Below, one piece after another: positions 46,349 to 56,501 of a stretch of DNA of 64,000 nucleotides. The position numbers were made by a program, and so were the translations under genes. Position 1 is the stretch's first letter, and every line of letters starts with the position of its first letter. The notes beneath the pieces were generated by a model, which was given only the letters and a program-made list of their open reading frames with translations, searched no databases and was not told where the DNA came from. This DNA is from Nocardioides mesophilus (lineage in GTDB: Bacteria > Actinomycetota > Actinomycetes > Propionibacteriales > Nocardioidaceae). The stretch covers positions 2,570,501 through 2,634,500 of the forward strand of contig NZ_CP060713.1 in assembly GCF_014395785.1 (NCBI RefSeq), written 5' to 3'.

Positions 46349-47311
46349 TCACGGTAGGGCGCGGGCGCGCGGCCACGCACCCGCTTTTCCGGACGACTGG
46401 ATCCGCGACCACACGACGCGCTCGACGAGCAGTGTGACGGTGCCGGCGACCAGCATGCCGAGCAGGTTCAGACCGAGCTGGAGCGCGGCGTCACCGACCT
46501 CGGACCACACCCCGGCGCCGAGGCACAGTGCGATGGTGCCGACCGCGGGCACCGTGGTGACCGAGATGAACACCCCGACCAGCGGCCCGGACTTCGAGGT
46601 CGTCAGCGACAGGACGCCCGCCACGCCGGCCAGCAGCGCGATCACCAGCGACCAGACGTCGGGCTTGACGATGAACGAGGTGAGCTCGCCGCTGGCGGCC
46701 TGCTCGGCGGAGACCAGGCCGGTCAGGTGGCCGAGCCACCACAGCGGGGTCGCCACCAGGACGGCGATCGCGAAGCCGACCGTCAGGGTGCGCACCGCGC
46801 CGGGCAGCAGGGAGAGCCGCGGCCGGGCCAGCGCGAGGCAGATGGCTGCCACCGGCGAGAACTCCGGGCCGACCACCATCGCCCCCACGATGAGGATCGG
46901 CTGGTCGAGCAGCCGGCCGGCGCCGGCGATCAGCGTGGCGAGGGTGAGGAACGAGCAGAACGACCAGGACAGCACGCTCTCGCTGCGCACGCGGTTCTCC
47001 ACGACGTCCCAGACGACCCCGTCGTCCGGCTCGCCGGGTGCCGCCGCCTCCGCGGCCCTGGCCGCGTCGGAGAGGATCGTCCCGGGCTCGGAGAGCATGA
47101 TCGACCCGCTGTGGTGCAGGTCGAGCGCGCGCAGCGCGGCCACCACCGGGTTCGCGCCCTCCCGGGCGACGTCGGCGAGCACCAGGGCGCCCGGAGGCTT
47201 GGCGTAGCCGTCCGCGAAGACGGCCACGTTGGTCACCGTGTCGTCGTTCTGGAGCAGCTCGGTGACCTCGGGGAGGCGGTGGCGGGGGACCCGCAGCTGG
47301 AGGTGCAACAC
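46349..47311 (-). CDS. DUF389 membrane protein
   Basis: A 320-aa protein with an N-terminal soluble region (LHLQLRVPRHRLPEVTELLQ) and a membrane part of about six helices. The DUF389 signature is VGAMVVGPEFSPVAAICLALA, with the flanking WSFCSFLTLATLIAGAG. The family is found in bacteria and archaea and has no proven function. GTG 47311 lies 6 nt after GACACT, again leaderless-like. It is embedded in a cluster of GNAT paralogues. Confidence 0.85.
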   Translation of the reverse strand: MLHLQLRVPRHRLPEVTELLQNDDTVTNVAVFADGYAKPPGALVLADVAREGANPVVAALRALDLHHSGSIMLSEPGTILSDAARAAEAAAPGEPDDGVVWDVVENRVRSESVLSWSFCSFLTLATLIAGAGRLLDQPILIVGAMVVGPEFSPVAAICLALARPRLSLLPGAVRTLTVGFAIAVLVATPLWWLGHLTGLVSAEQAASGELTSFIVKPDVWSLVIALLAGVAGVLSLTTSKSGPLVGVFISVTTVPAVGTIALCLGAGVWSEVGDAALQLGLNLLGMLVAGTVTLLVERVVWSRIQSSGKAGAWPRARALP

Positions 47312-47375
47312 CCCCTGAGTGTCCTCCCCCGAGGCGCCGGTGCGGGGGACCCGGCGCCTTCGGGTCGGGGCAGTC

Positions 47376-48380
47376 TCAGAGCGTGCGGCGCAGCGTCGGG
47401 ACGACCGCGACGGGGCGGAACCCCAGCCGCTCGTTGATGGCCACCATCCAGGCGTTGGTCTCGGCGTTCGTGGTGATCACCCGGCGCAGGTCGGGTCGGT
47501 GCTCCTGCAGCAGCCGCAGGTTGGCGACCTTGAGCGCGGCCCCGAGCCGGTGCCCGCGGTGGTCGGGATGCACCAGCGTCCCCCACTGGTGGGCCTCGTC
47601 GTCGTCGCGGGCCACGCCGAGGTCGGAGTGCGCGACCACCCGCCCGTCGAGCAGGGCGACCGAGGAGAACATCGTTCGACCGATCTTCTCGTTGAGGTCG
47701 TCGCGCTCGCGGACGTCCTCCGGCGTCGATGCGCCCGCCTCGACCTCCACCTCGCCCATCGGCGCCTCGAGCATGAACATGTTGTTCAGCTCGCACCAGG
47801 ACGGCAGCAGCTCGTCGGGTAGGCGGCCCACGAAGCTGCGCACCTCGTAGTCGCCGCGCTTCTGCTCCGCCTCCTCCGCGACCTCGTCGAGCAGCTCCGC
47901 GGCCACCGGCAGCTCGAGGTTGCGCTGGATCTCGATGTTGGCGGTGCGGAAGCCCTGGCGCGCCGCCCACGCCAGGATCGGCGAGCTCTCCCTGTCCTCG
48001 AAGGGGATCCCGGCGCCGGCCAGCAGCTGGGTGCGCCCCTCGGCGCGGGCCACCTCGACGATGCCGTCGACGAGCACCGCGCCGATGCCCCGCCCGCGCA
48101 GCTCGGGCTCGACCGCCGCGAACACCCAGGCGGAGTCCAGGTTGTCGAGCAGGCCGAGCATCAGGAAGCCGGCCCCGACCATCCGTGAGGTCGCCGGGTC
48201 CCAGGCCGCGACGCCGACGGTCCGGCGCTCGCGGGTCGGCTCGCGGAGGATCCCGGACAGCTCCTCGAGGGTCCACATCGGGTTCCAGGGCCGACCGTCC
48301 TCCTTCTCGGCGCGCCACAGGATCTCGTGGAACCGGCGGACCTGCTGGTCGTCGCGGGGGTCGAACGGTCGGATCTCCAT
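47376..48380 (-). CDS. GNAT acetyltransferase, two-domain (paralogue 4)
   Basis: A 334-aa two-domain GNAT protein: EPELRGRGIGAVLVDG in the first domain, HPDHRGHRLGAALKVANL and MVAINERLGFRPVA in the second. ATG 48380 is chosen because TAGCGT lies 7 nt upstream; an in-frame start at 48416 would add 12 non-conserved residues. It is the first gene of the minus-strand run that includes DUF389 and paralogue 3. The substrate is unknown. Confidence 0.85.
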   Translation of the reverse strand: MEIRPFDPRDDQQVRRFHEILWRAEKEDGRPWNPMWTLEELSGILREPTRERRTVGVAAWDPATSRMVGAGFLMLGLLDNLDSAWVFAAVEPELRGRGIGAVLVDGIVEVARAEGRTQLLAGAGIPFEDRESSPILAWAARQGFRTANIEIQRNLELPVAAELLDEVAEEAEQKRGDYEVRSFVGRLPDELLPSWCELNNMFMLEAPMGEVEVEAGASTPEDVRERDDLNEKIGRTMFSSVALLDGRVVAHSDLGVARDDDEAHQWGTLVHPDHRGHRLGAALKVANLRLLQEHRPDLRRVITTNAETNAWMVAINERLGFRPVAVVPTLRRTL

Positions 48381-48473
48381 GGGCGGCACGCTAGGCGCCG
48401 TCCCCGCTGCAGTCACCTGCTTTTCGCCGACGGCACGGCCACCGGTCCCGGTGCCGCGGACCGGGAAGGGCAG

Positions 48474-49433
48474 TCAGAGCTTGCGGAGCCGGACGAACCG
48501 CACCGAGTGGTCGGCGGACTTGCGCAGCACCAGGGTGGCCCGGCCGCGGGTGGGCTGGACGTTCTGCTTCAGGTTCGGCCCGTTGACCTCGTCCCAGATC
48601 CGGTTGGCCTCGGCGACCGCTTCGTCCGCGCTGAGGGCGGCGTAGCGGGCGAAGTAGGAGGCCGGGTTCCGGAAGGCCGTCTCCCGCAGCCGCAGGAACC
48701 GGTCGACGTACCAGCGGCGGATGTCCGCGGTCGCCGCGTCGACGTACACCGAGAAGTCGAAGAAGTCGCTGATCGCCAGGCCGGTGGAGCCGTCGTCGCG
48801 GGCCCGGGCCGGCTGCAGCACGTTGAGGCCCTCGATGATGACGATGTCCGGGCTCTCGATGAGCACCTTCTCGTCGGGGACCACGTCGTAGACCAGGTGG
48901 GAGTACGTCGGCGCCTCCACCTGGTCCTTGCCGGACTTGATGTCCATCACGAAGCGCAGCAGCGCCCGGCGGTCGTAGGACTCCGGGAAGCCCTTGCGCG
49001 ACATCAGCCCGCGCCGCTCGAGCTCGGCGTTGGGGTAGAGGAAGCCGTCGGTGGTGACCAGCGCCACCGACGGGTGCGCCGGCCAGTGCGCCAGCATGTG
49101 CTGCAGCACCCGGGCGGTGGTGGACTTGCCGACGGCCACCGAGCCGGCCAGCCCGATCACGAACGGGGTGCGGGGCGGCTGCGGCTGGTTGAGGAACGCC
49201 TCCTGGGCCCGGTGCAGCGCGGTCGCGCTCTCGACGTACATGCTCAGCAGCCGCGACAGCGGCAGGTAGACCTGCTGCACCTCGTCGAGGTCGAGCTCGT
49301 CCCCGAGACCGCGGACCCGGTCGATCTCCACCGGCGTCAGCGGTTGCTCGGTCGCGGCCCCCAGGGCGGCCCAGGCGGCCCGGTCGAGCTCGACGTACGG
49401 GCCCGACTCGCGGTCGCCGTGTCCGGAAGACAT
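48474..49433 (-). CDS. coaA: Type I pantothenate kinase
   Basis: It phosphorylates pantothenate, the committed step of CoA synthesis. The 319-aa product has the P-loop [17 protein letters not shown], the [20 protein letters not shown] motif, [11 protein letters not shown] and [12 protein letters not shown], all typical of type I CoaA. ATG 49433 is chosen because CACAAT sits 7 nt upstream; longer frames overlap the glmS promoter. It is divergent from glmS over 82 bp. Confidence 0.96.
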   Translation of the reverse strand: MSSGHGDRESGPYVELDRAAWAALGAATEQPLTPVEIDRVRGLGDELDLDEVQQVYLPLSRLLSMYVESATALHRAQEAFLNQPQPPRTPFVIGLAGSVAVGKSTTARVLQHMLAHWPAHPSVALVTTDGFLYPNAELERRGLMSRKGFPESYDRRALLRFVMDIKSGKDQVEAPTYSHLVYDVVPDEKVLIESPDIVIIEGLNVLQPARARDDGSTGLAISDFFDFSVYVDAATADIRRWYVDRFLRLRETAFRNPASYFARYAALSADEAVAEANRIWDEVNGPNLKQNVQPTRGRATLVLRKSADHSVRFVRLRKL

Positions 49434-49515
49434 GTCCGGCATTGTGCCCGCACGCCCGCACGGCGCCCGCCCGCGGGGTCCAGGAGGTCCCCGCGCCGCC
49501 GGTAGAGTGCAGCCC

Positions 49516-51360
49516 ATGTGCGGAATCGTCGGGTACGTCGGACCCCAGCAGGCCGAGGACATCGTGGTGAACGGGCTGCGGAGGCTCGAGTACCGCGGCT
49601 ACGACTCGGCCGGGGTGGCCCTCGTCGTCGACGGCAAGCTGGTCTCGGAGAAGCGGGCCGGCAAGATCGCCAACCTGGACAAGGCGCTCGCCGACCACCC
49701 GCTGCCCGAGTCGACGACCGGGATCGGGCACACCCGGTGGGCCACCCACGGGCCGCCGACCGACCGCAACGCCCACCCGCACCTCGGCCAGCAGAACCGG
49801 GTCGCGCTCGTCCACAACGGGATCATCGAGAACTTCGCGCAGCTGCGCACCGAGCTGGAGAACGCCGGCCACGAGCTGCGCTCCGACACCGACACCGAGG
49901 TGGCCGCGCACCTGCTCGAGGCCGAGGTGAGCGCCGGCGCGGACCTGACCACCGCGATGCAGCACGTGTGCAACCGGCTCGAGGGCGCCTTCACCCTGGT
50001 GGCCGTCGACGCCCACGACGCCGACCGGGTGGTCGCCGCCCGGCGCAACTCGCCGCTGGTGGTCGGGCTCGGCGAGGGCGAGAACTTCCTGGCCTCCGAC
50101 GTGGCCGCGTTCATCGAGCACACCCGTGAGGCGCTGGAGCTCGGCCAGGACCAGGTGGTGACGATCACCCGCGAGGGCGTCGAGGTCACCGACTTCCACG
50201 GCAAGCCCGCCGAGGCCAAGCCCTACCACGTCGACTGGGACCTCTCGGCCGCCGAGAAGGACGGCTACGACTGGTTCATGCGCAAGGAGATCCACGAGCA
50301 GCCCCGGGCGATCGCGGACTCCATGCTGGGCCGCCGCGACGCCTCCGGCGCGCTGCAGCTCGACGAGATCCGGATCAGCGAGGGCGAGCTGCGCGACGTC
50401 GACAAGATCATCGTCGTCGCCTGCGGCACCGCCTTCTACGCCGGCCTGGTCGCGAAGTACGCCATCGAGCACTGGACCCGGATCCCCTGCGAGGTCGAGC
50501 TGGCCCACGAGTTCCGCTACCGCGACCCGATCCTGACCCGCGACACCCTGGTGGTCGCGATCAGCCAGTCCGGGGAGACCGCGGACACGCTGATGGCCAT
50601 CCGGCACGCCCGCGAGCAGCGCGCCAAGGTGCTGGCGATCTGCAACACCAACGGCTCCACGATCCCGCGGGAGTCCGACGCGGTCATCTACACCCACGCC
50701 GGCCCGGAGATCGGGGTCGCCTCGACCAAGGGCTTCATGACCCAGCTGGTCGCCTGCTACCTGCTCGCGCTCTACCTCGCCCAGGTCCGTGGCACCCGGT
50801 ACGGCGACGAGATCTCCAGCGTGGTCCGCGAGCTGGAGAAGATGCCCGAGCACGTGCAGCGGGTGCTCGACGAGTCCGGCCCGGTGCACGAGCTCGCCGC
50901 GGAGCTCCGCGACGCGAAGTCGGTGCTGTTCCTCGGCCGGCACACCGGCTACCCGATCGCGCTCGAGGGCGCGCTGAAGCTCAAGGAGCTGGCCTACATC
51001 CACGCCGAGGGCTTCGCCGCCGGCGAGCTCAAGCACGGCCCGATCGCGCTGGTCGAGGACCAGATGCCGGTCTTCTGCGTCATCCCCCCGCAGGGTCGCG
51101 ACTTCCTGCACGACAAGATGGTCAGCGGGATCCAGGAGGTCCGGGCCCGCGGCGCCCGCACGATCGTGCTGGCCGAGGAGGACGACGACTCGGTGGCGCC
51201 GTACGCCGACGTGCTGATCCGGCTGCCCAAGGTGCCGACGCTGCTGCAGCCGATGGTCGCGGTGGTGCCGTTCCAGCTGTTCGCCTGCGAGCTGGCCACC
51301 CAGAAGGGCCACGACGTGGACCAGCCGCGCAACCTCGCCAAGTCCGTCACCGTCGAGTAG
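49516..51360 (+). CDS. glmS: Glutamine--fructose-6-phosphate aminotransferase
   Basis: GlmS makes glucosamine-6-P from fructose-6-P and glutamine. The 614-aa protein begins MCGIVGYVG, giving the N-terminal Cys nucleophile after Met removal. A class II glutaminase domain follows ([11 protein letters not shown]) and then two SIS domains ([38 protein letters not shown]) and the [13 protein letters not shown] end. TAGAGT lies 7 nt before ATG 49516, and no glmS ribozyme-like leader is possible in so short a 5' region. acpS follows after 7 bp. Confidence 0.97.
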   Translation: MCGIVGYVGPQQAEDIVVNGLRRLEYRGYDSAGVALVVDGKLVSEKRAGKIANLDKALADHPLPESTTGIGHTRWATHGPPTDRNAHPHLGQQNRVALVHNGIIENFAQLRTELENAGHELRSDTDTEVAAHLLEAEVSAGADLTTAMQHVCNRLEGAFTLVAVDAHDADRVVAARRNSPLVVGLGEGENFLASDVAAFIEHTREALELGQDQVVTITREGVEVTDFHGKPAEAKPYHVDWDLSAAEKDGYDWFMRKEIHEQPRAIADSMLGRRDASGALQLDEIRISEGELRDVDKIIVVACGTAFYAGLVAKYAIEHWTRIPCEVELAHEFRYRDPILTRDTLVVAISQSGETADTLMAIRHAREQRAKVLAICNTNGSTIPRESDAVIYTHAGPEIGVASTKGFMTQLVACYLLALYLAQVRGTRYGDEISSVVRELEKMPEHVQRVLDESGPVHELAAELRDAKSVLFLGRHTGYPIALEGALKLKELAYIHAEGFAAGELKHGPIALVEDQMPVFCVIPPQGRDFLHDKMVSGIQEVRARGARTIVLAEEDDDSVAPYADVLIRLPKVPTLLQPMVAVVPFQLFACELATQKGHDVDQPRNLAKSVTVE

Positions 51361-51367
51361 GGCTCTC

Positions 51368-51718
51368 GTGATCGTCGGGGTGGGGATCGACGTGGTCGAC
51401 ATCGGCCGCTTCGAGGCATCGCTGGAGCGGACGCCGGGGCTGCTGCACCGGCTGTTCACCGAGCAGGAGCAGCAGCGGCCGCTGGCGTCGCTGGCGGCCC
51501 GGTTCGCGGCCAAGGAGGCGCTCGCCAAGGCGCTCGGCGCACCGACCGGGATGGCCTGGCTGGACGCCGAGGTGGTCAACGAGGCCTCCGGCGACCCGCA
51601 GTTCGAGATCCGCGGCTCGGTGCGCGCCCGGGCCGACGCGCTCGGCGCGGGCAGCATCCACGTCTCGCTCAGCCACGACGCCGGGATCGCCTCCGCCGTG
51701 GTCGTCATCGAGCGCTGA
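51368..51718 (+). CDS. acpS: Holo-[acyl-carrier-protein] synthase
   Basis: It transfers 4'-phosphopantetheine from CoA to ACP. The 116-aa product contains the magnesium/CoA motif [12 protein letters not shown] and the second motif [29 protein letters not shown] closes the domain. GTG 51368 is 7 bp after glmS. It uses the CoA that coaA's pathway supplies. A short GC stem (CCCGCC/GGCGGG near 51724-51740) separates it from nnrD. Confidence 0.95.
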   Translation: MIVGVGIDVVDIGRFEASLERTPGLLHRLFTEQEQQRPLASLAARFAAKEALAKALGAPTGMAWLDAEVVNEASGDPQFEIRGSVRARADALGAGSIHVSLSHDAGIASAVVVIER

Positions 51719-51756
51719 CCGGCCCCGCCTGCGCGGCGGGCCTTAGGGTGGCGGGC

Positions 51757-53133
51757 ATGCGGAGCGCGCACACCGTCGAGCAGGTCCGGGCCGCCGAGGC
51801 CGAGCTGATGGCCCGGATGCCGGAGGGTGCCCTGATGCAGCGGGCCGCCGCCGGGCTGGCCTACGCGGTGGTGGAGTTCCTCGGCCGCTCGTACGGAGCC
51901 CGGGTGCTCCTGCTGGTCGGCGCCGGGAACAACGGCGGGGACGCCCTGTACGCCGGCGCGATGCTGGCCGGCCGCGGGGCCGGCGTGGAGGCGGTGCTGC
52001 TCGCCCCGGAGCACGCCCACGCGGGCGGTCTGGCGGCGTTGCGGGCCGCCGGCGGCCGGGTGGTCCCGGGACCGCGCAGCACGCCGGACGTCGTGGTCGA
52101 CGGGATCGTCGGGATCGGCGGCCAGGGGGGCCTGCGCCCCGAGGCGGCGGCGCTGGTGGCCGGCCTCGGCGACGTACCCGTGGTGGCGGTGGACACCCCC
52201 AGCGGCGTGGACGTCGACACCGGCCGGATCGAGGGGCCGCACGTGCAGGCGGCGGTCACGGTGACCTTCGGCACCCACAAGGTCGCGCACCTCGTCGACC
52301 CGGCGGCCCGTGCCTGCGGGGCGGTGCACCTGGTCGACCTCGGCCTGGACCTGCCGCCGGCCGCGGTCACCGCGCTGCAGGCCGGCGACGTGACGGCGAT
52401 GCTTCCGGTCCCGGAGCCGACCGCCCACAAGTACACCCGCGGCGTGGTCGGGGTCCGCGCCGGCTCGCAGACCTACCCCGGCGCGGCGGTGCTGTGCGTC
52501 GCGGGCGCGGCGACCGGCCTGGTCGGGATGGTGCGCTACGTCGGCGGGGCGGACGACCTGGTGCACGCCACCCACCCCGAGGTGGTGGTCGGTGCCGGCC
52601 AGGTCCAGGCGTGGGTGGTCGGCTCGGGAGGCGGCGAGGGTGCGGCCGCCGCGCTGCGCGAGGCGCTCGCCGACGGCGTCCCGCTGGTCCTGGACGCGGA
52701 CGCCCTCGCGGCCCTCGACGCTCCGCTGCCGGTGCCGGCGCTGCTGACCCCGCACGCCGGGGAGCTGGCCCGGATGCTCGACGTGGACCGGACCGAGGTC
52801 GAGGCCGACCAGCTCGGGCACGCGCGGAAGGCCGCGGACCGGTTCGGCTGCGTGGTGCTGCTCAAGGGCCGGCACACCCTGGTCGCGCACCCCGACGGCC
52901 GGGTCCGCGCCACCACCGTCGGGCCGCCGTGGCTGGCCACCGCAGGCGCGGGTGACGTGCTGGCCGGGCTCTGCGGCTCGCTGCTCGCCGCCGGGCTCGA
53001 CCCGTTCGACGCCGGCTCGGTCGGCTCCTGGCTGCACGGTGCCGCGGCCGCCGCGGCGAGCGCGGGCGGGCCGCTGCAGGCCGGGGACGTCGCGGCCGCG
53101 CTGCCCCGGGTCTGCCGGGCGCTGCTGGCCTGA
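51757..53133 (+). CDS. nnrD: Bifunctional NAD(P)HX epimerase / ADP-dependent dehydratase
   Basis: It repairs hydrated NAD(P)H. The 458-aa product has an N-terminal YjeF/NnrE epimerase domain (about 1-200: LLLVGAGNNGGDALYAGAM, VDTPSGVDVDTG). A C-terminal ribokinase-like NnrD domain follows (210-458: LLTPHAGELARML, VVLLKGRHTLV, TAGAGDVLAGLCGSLL). The fused two-domain form is common in bacteria. TAGGGT is 7 nt before ATG 51757, so a separate leaderless transcript is likely even though the gene follows acpS closely. Confidence 0.95.
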   Translation: MRSAHTVEQVRAAEAELMARMPEGALMQRAAAGLAYAVVEFLGRSYGARVLLLVGAGNNGGDALYAGAMLAGRGAGVEAVLLAPEHAHAGGLAALRAAGGRVVPGPRSTPDVVVDGIVGIGGQGGLRPEAAALVAGLGDVPVVAVDTPSGVDVDTGRIEGPHVQAAVTVTFGTHKVAHLVDPAARACGAVHLVDLGLDLPPAAVTALQAGDVTAMLPVPEPTAHKYTRGVVGVRAGSQTYPGAAVLCVAGAATGLVGMVRYVGGADDLVHATHPEVVVGAGQVQAWVVGSGGGEGAAAALREALADGVPLVLDADALAALDAPLPVPALLTPHAGELARMLDVDRTEVEADQLGHARKAADRFGCVVLLKGRHTLVAHPDGRVRATTVGPPWLATAGAGDVLAGLCGSLLAAGLDPFDAGSVGSWLHGAAAAAASAGGPLQAGDVAAALPRVCRALLA

Positions 53134-53254
53134 CGCGCCCGGCGGCGCTGGCCAGACCGCTGGGGCCGGCGGGGCCAGGTGGGCCGGGTGCCGAAGCCCA
53201 GTGGCCGTGGCCGGACGACGACACCGGCGAGTCCGATGAGAGACTGTCGCCGCC

Positions 53255-54445
53255 ATGACCAGCCCCGAGCGCCCTGCACGCCCCGAGCCCGCCGGCCGGC
53301 GGGTGCAGCGCGCGCCGCGGGCCGAGGTGGTCGTCGACCTGGCCGCGATCCGGGACAACGTGGCCACGCTGCGACGGATCGTCGGCCCGGCGCAGCTGAT
53401 GACGGTGGTCAAGGCCGACGGCTACGGCCACGGCATGGTCGAGGTCGCCCGGGCGGCCCGCGACGCCGGGGCGCAGTGGCTGGGGGTCGCGGTCGCCGAG
53501 GAGGCCCTGGCGCTGCGGGCCGCCGGCGACACCGGTCCGCTGCTCTGCTGGCTGGCCGTTCCCGGCGAGGACTACGCCCCGCTGGTCGAGGCCGGGGTCG
53601 ACGTCACCGCCTACACCGTCGAGGAGCTCGACGAGGTGGTCGCCGCCGCCCGCGGTCTGGGGACGCCGGCCCGGGTGCAGCTCAAGATCGACACCGGCCT
53701 CTCCCGCGGCGGCTCCCCGCGCGAGCTCTGGCCCGCGCTGGTGCAGGCCGCCGTCCGCGCCGAGGCCGGGGGAGCGCTGCGGGTCACCGGAGTCTGGTCG
53801 CACCTCGCCTGCGCCGACGAGCCCGAGCACCCGGCCAACGCCGAGCAGGAGCAGGCGTTCCGGGAGGCCTGCGAGGTGGCGACCGCCGCCGGGCTGGCCC
53901 CCGAGGTGCGTCACCTGGCCAACTCGGCGGCTGCGCTGCTGCGTCCCTCGGCGCGCTTCGACCTGGTCCGGTGCGGCATCGCCAGCTACGGCCTGAGCCC
54001 TGCGCCGGACGTGGTCGGCCCCGCCGAGCTCGGGCTGGTGCCCGCGATGACGGTGCAGGGCCGGCTCGCCCTGGTGAAGCAGATCCCTGCAGGGGCAGGC
54101 GTCTCCTACGGGCACACCTATCGCGCCGCGACGCCGGAGACGGTTGGCGTCGTCCCGCTGGGGTACGGCGACGGGGTGCCCCGGCACGCGTCCGGGCGCG
54201 CCGAGGTGCTGGTCGGAGGCCGGCGCCGTCCGGTCCGCGGCCGGATCTGCATGGACCAGTTCGTGGTCGGCGTGGACGACGACGTACGCACCGGCGACCC
54301 CGTCGTACTGTTCGGCAGGGGAGACGACGGCGCACCCACCGCTCAGGACTGGGCGGAGGCGTGCGGCACCATCTCCTACGAGATCGTCACGCGTGTCGGG
54401 GGCCGGGCGCGACGCAGGCACGTGGACGGAAGGAGCGCGGAGTGA
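53255..54445 (+). CDS. alr: Alanine racemase
   Basis: It makes D-alanine for peptidoglycan. The 396-aa type III-fold enzyme has the PLP lysine K53 in VVKADGYGHG. The catalytic Tyr lies in GVSYGHTYRA, and LGYGDGVPRHASG and RICMDQFVV complete the pattern. GAGACT lies 9 nt before ATG 53255. The 121-bp space before it shows no other feature. The end overlaps the hydrolase gene as GTGA. Confidence 0.96.
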   Translation: MTSPERPARPEPAGRRVQRAPRAEVVVDLAAIRDNVATLRRIVGPAQLMTVVKADGYGHGMVEVARAARDAGAQWLGVAVAEEALALRAAGDTGPLLCWLAVPGEDYAPLVEAGVDVTAYTVEELDEVVAAARGLGTPARVQLKIDTGLSRGGSPRELWPALVQAAVRAEAGGALRVTGVWSHLACADEPEHPANAEQEQAFREACEVATAAGLAPEVRHLANSAAALLRPSARFDLVRCGIASYGLSPAPDVVGPAELGLVPAMTVQGRLALVKQIPAGAGVSYGHTYRAATPETVGVVPLGYGDGVPRHASGRAEVLVGGRRRPVRGRICMDQFVVGVDDDVRTGDPVVLFGRGDDGAPTAQDWAEACGTISYEIVTRVGGRARRRHVDGRSAE

Positions 54446-55532
54446 AGAGGCAACGGCTGCTCGGCATGGCCGCCGCCGGCGTCGGCGCGACCGTGGCCGC
54501 GCTCGCCACCGGGCTGGTCGTCGAGCGCCGGGTGGTCACCAGCCGCAAGGCCGGCGCCGCGGACGCCGACCGGCTCGGGGGGTTGCGCTCGGACCCGGTG
54601 ACGGTCGTCGCCGACGACGGGCTCGAGCTCTACGCCGAGGTCGACGAGGTGAAGCCGTACCGGAACGGCAACGCCGTCCCGCGCGCCGAGCACGAGCCCA
54701 CGCTGGTGTTCGTGCACGGCTACGCGCTGAACCTGGACTGCTGGCACTTCCAGCGACGCCACTACCGGGGCAAGCACCGGATGGTCTTCTACGACCAGCG
54801 CTCCCACGGTCGTTCGGAGCGTTCTTCGCGTGAGAACGCGACCATCGACCAGCTCGGCGACGACCTCGCCGCGGTGATCGACGACCTGGTGCCCGAGGGG
54901 CCGATCGTGCTGATCGGTCACTCGATGGGGGGCATGACGCTGATGACCTTCGCCGAGCAGCAACCCGAGGTGTTCGACGACCGGGTGGTCGCCGCGGCGC
55001 TGATCTCGACGACCGCCGGTGGCCTGCACCCGCACCGGATGCTCAGCACGCTGATCCCCGACCGGGTCGGCGGCACCCTCGGCCCCGGCTGATCGCCATG
55101 CTCGCCCGGGCTCCCGAGCTCGTCGACAGCGCCCGGCGACGCGGCTCGAACATCGGCTTCCTGGTCACCGACCGGTTCGCCTTCGGCGACGAGGTGCCAC
55201 CGTCCTACGTCGAGTTCGTCGACGAGATGCTGGCCGGGACGCCGTTCGACGTGATCGCGGAGTTCTTCCCGCACTTCGAGTCCCTGGACAAGTTCTCGGT
55301 GCTGCACGCCTTCGCCGCCATCCCCACCACCATCCTGTGCGGCACCAAGGACCTGCTGACCTCGGTGGGGCACAGCCGCAAGATGGCCAAGCGCATCGAG
55401 GGGGCGCGGCTCGTCGAGGCGGTCGGCGCCGGCCACATGGTGATCCTCGAGCGGGCGGAGAAGGTGAACAGCGTCCTCGACGAGCTGCTCGCGGAGGTCG
55501 TCCGGCGCCGCGGCGACTCGCAGGCGTCATGA
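54442..55532 (+). pseudogene. Alpha/beta hydrolase, broken by one missing base
   Basis: From GTG 54442 (AAGGAG 6 nt upstream) the frame has one N-terminal hydrophobic helix (MAAAGVGATVAALATGLVV), the oxyanion segment VFVHGYALNLDCW and the nucleophile elbow GHSMGG. It then stops after GTLGPG. The rest (LARAPELVDSARRRG, TTILCGTKDLLTS with the acid, GAGHMVILERAE with the His) is in another frame. At 55083-55086 four Cs are present; a fifth would give GPRLIAMLARAPEL. The restored protein is about 363 aa. The substrate is unknown. Both junctions with neighbours are 4-bp overlaps, so the gene belongs to the alr-tsaE chain. Confidence 0.85.
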
Positions 55533-56491
55533 TCGAGGTCGCCGAGGTCGGTCCCGAGCGTGCCGGCGACGTCGTGTCGGTGATCCACGCCGGGTTCGGC
55601 GCCCGCGAGGTGCTCGACCCGCCGTCGACCGCGACGGAGGAGACGGTGCAGACGGTGGCGGCCGCGCTCACCGCCCACGGCGGTCTGCTGGCGACGGCCG
55701 ACGCCGTCCCGGTCGGGGCGCTGCTGTTCGAGCCGCAGGGCCAGCTGCTCGGCCTGCGCCGGGTCTCGGTCGACCCGGACGAGCAGGGGCGCGGCGTCGC
55801 CCGGGCGCTGGTCCGCCGCGCCGAGCGGGTGGCGGAGGAGCGGGGCTTCGAGGGGGTGCTGCTCACCGCCCGCGCGGAGCTGCCGCGCACCGTCCGATTC
55901 TGGCAGCACCTCGGCTACGCCGAGACCGGCCGCGAGGGGTCGCTGCTGACGCTGGCCCGGGTGCTGCCGGTCCGGGTCGAGGCCGCCACCGCCGAGCAGG
56001 CGCAGGAGCTCGGCCGCCGGCTGGCCGTCGTGCTGCGGGCCGGCGACCTGGTGATCCTCAGCGGGGACCTCGGCGCCGGGAAGACCACCTTCACCCAGGG
56101 CCTCGGCGGCGGCCTCGACGTCCGCGGCTCCGTCACCTCCCCGACCTTCGTGATCTCCCGGGTGCATCCCTCGCTGGTCGGCGGCCCCGCGCTGGTCCAC
56201 GTCGACGCCTACCGGCTGGGCGGCATCGAGGAGCTCGACGACCTCGACCTGGACACCTCCCTGGAGGACGCCGTCACCGTGGTCGAGTGGGGCGAGGGGG
56301 TCGCGGAGGGGCTGGCCGACACCCGCCTCGAGGTCCGGATCACCCGGGCCCGCGCCGACGACACGGCTCCGGTCCCCGACGGACCGGGCCCGGAGGGGGA
56401 CGGGGAGGAGCCGCGCGACCCGCGCACCTTCACCTTCGTCCCGGTGGGCTCCCGGTGGATCGGGTCCGGCCTGCGGTCGGCCCTGGACTAG
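55529..56491 (+). CDS. tsaE: GNAT acetyltransferase-TsaE fusion
   Basis: One continuous 320-aa frame. Residues 1-147 form a GNAT domain (acetyl-CoA motif VDPDEQGRGVARALV, 81-95; FWQHLGYAETGREG at the end). Residues 150-320 are TsaE, the ATPase of the t6A tRNA-modification complex, with Walker A GDLGAGKTT (179-187), SPTFVI (204-209), HVDAYRL (224-230) and VVEWGE (251-256). Most TsaE proteins are free-standing at about 150-170 aa. ATG 55529 overlaps the hydrolase stop (ATGA). tsaB follows 10 bp downstream. The GNAT substrate is unknown. Confidence 0.92.
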   Translation: MIEVAEVGPERAGDVVSVIHAGFGAREVLDPPSTATEETVQTVAAALTAHGGLLATADAVPVGALLFEPQGQLLGLRRVSVDPDEQGRGVARALVRRAERVAEERGFEGVLLTARAELPRTVRFWQHLGYAETGREGSLLTLARVLPVRVEAATAEQAQELGRRLAVVLRAGDLVILSGDLGAGKTTFTQGLGGGLDVRGSVTSPTFVISRVHPSLVGGPALVHVDAYRLGGIEELDDLDLDTSLEDAVTVVEWGEGVAEGLADTRLEVRITRARADDTAPVPDGPGPEGDGEEPRDPRTFTFVPVGSRWIGSGLRSALD

Positions 56492-56501
56492 CCTCGTCGC
56501 C

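Noticed and set aside
49434-49515. glmS ribozyme upstream of glmS
   Set aside because: The whole coaA-glmS gap is 82 bp with a -10-like TAGAGT 7 nt before the start. There is no room for the ribozyme.
48391-53412. Minus-strand open frame of about 5 kb across coaA, glmS, acpS and nnrD
   Set aside because: The real genes in this span are clear from motifs; the long frame is a codon-bias artefact.
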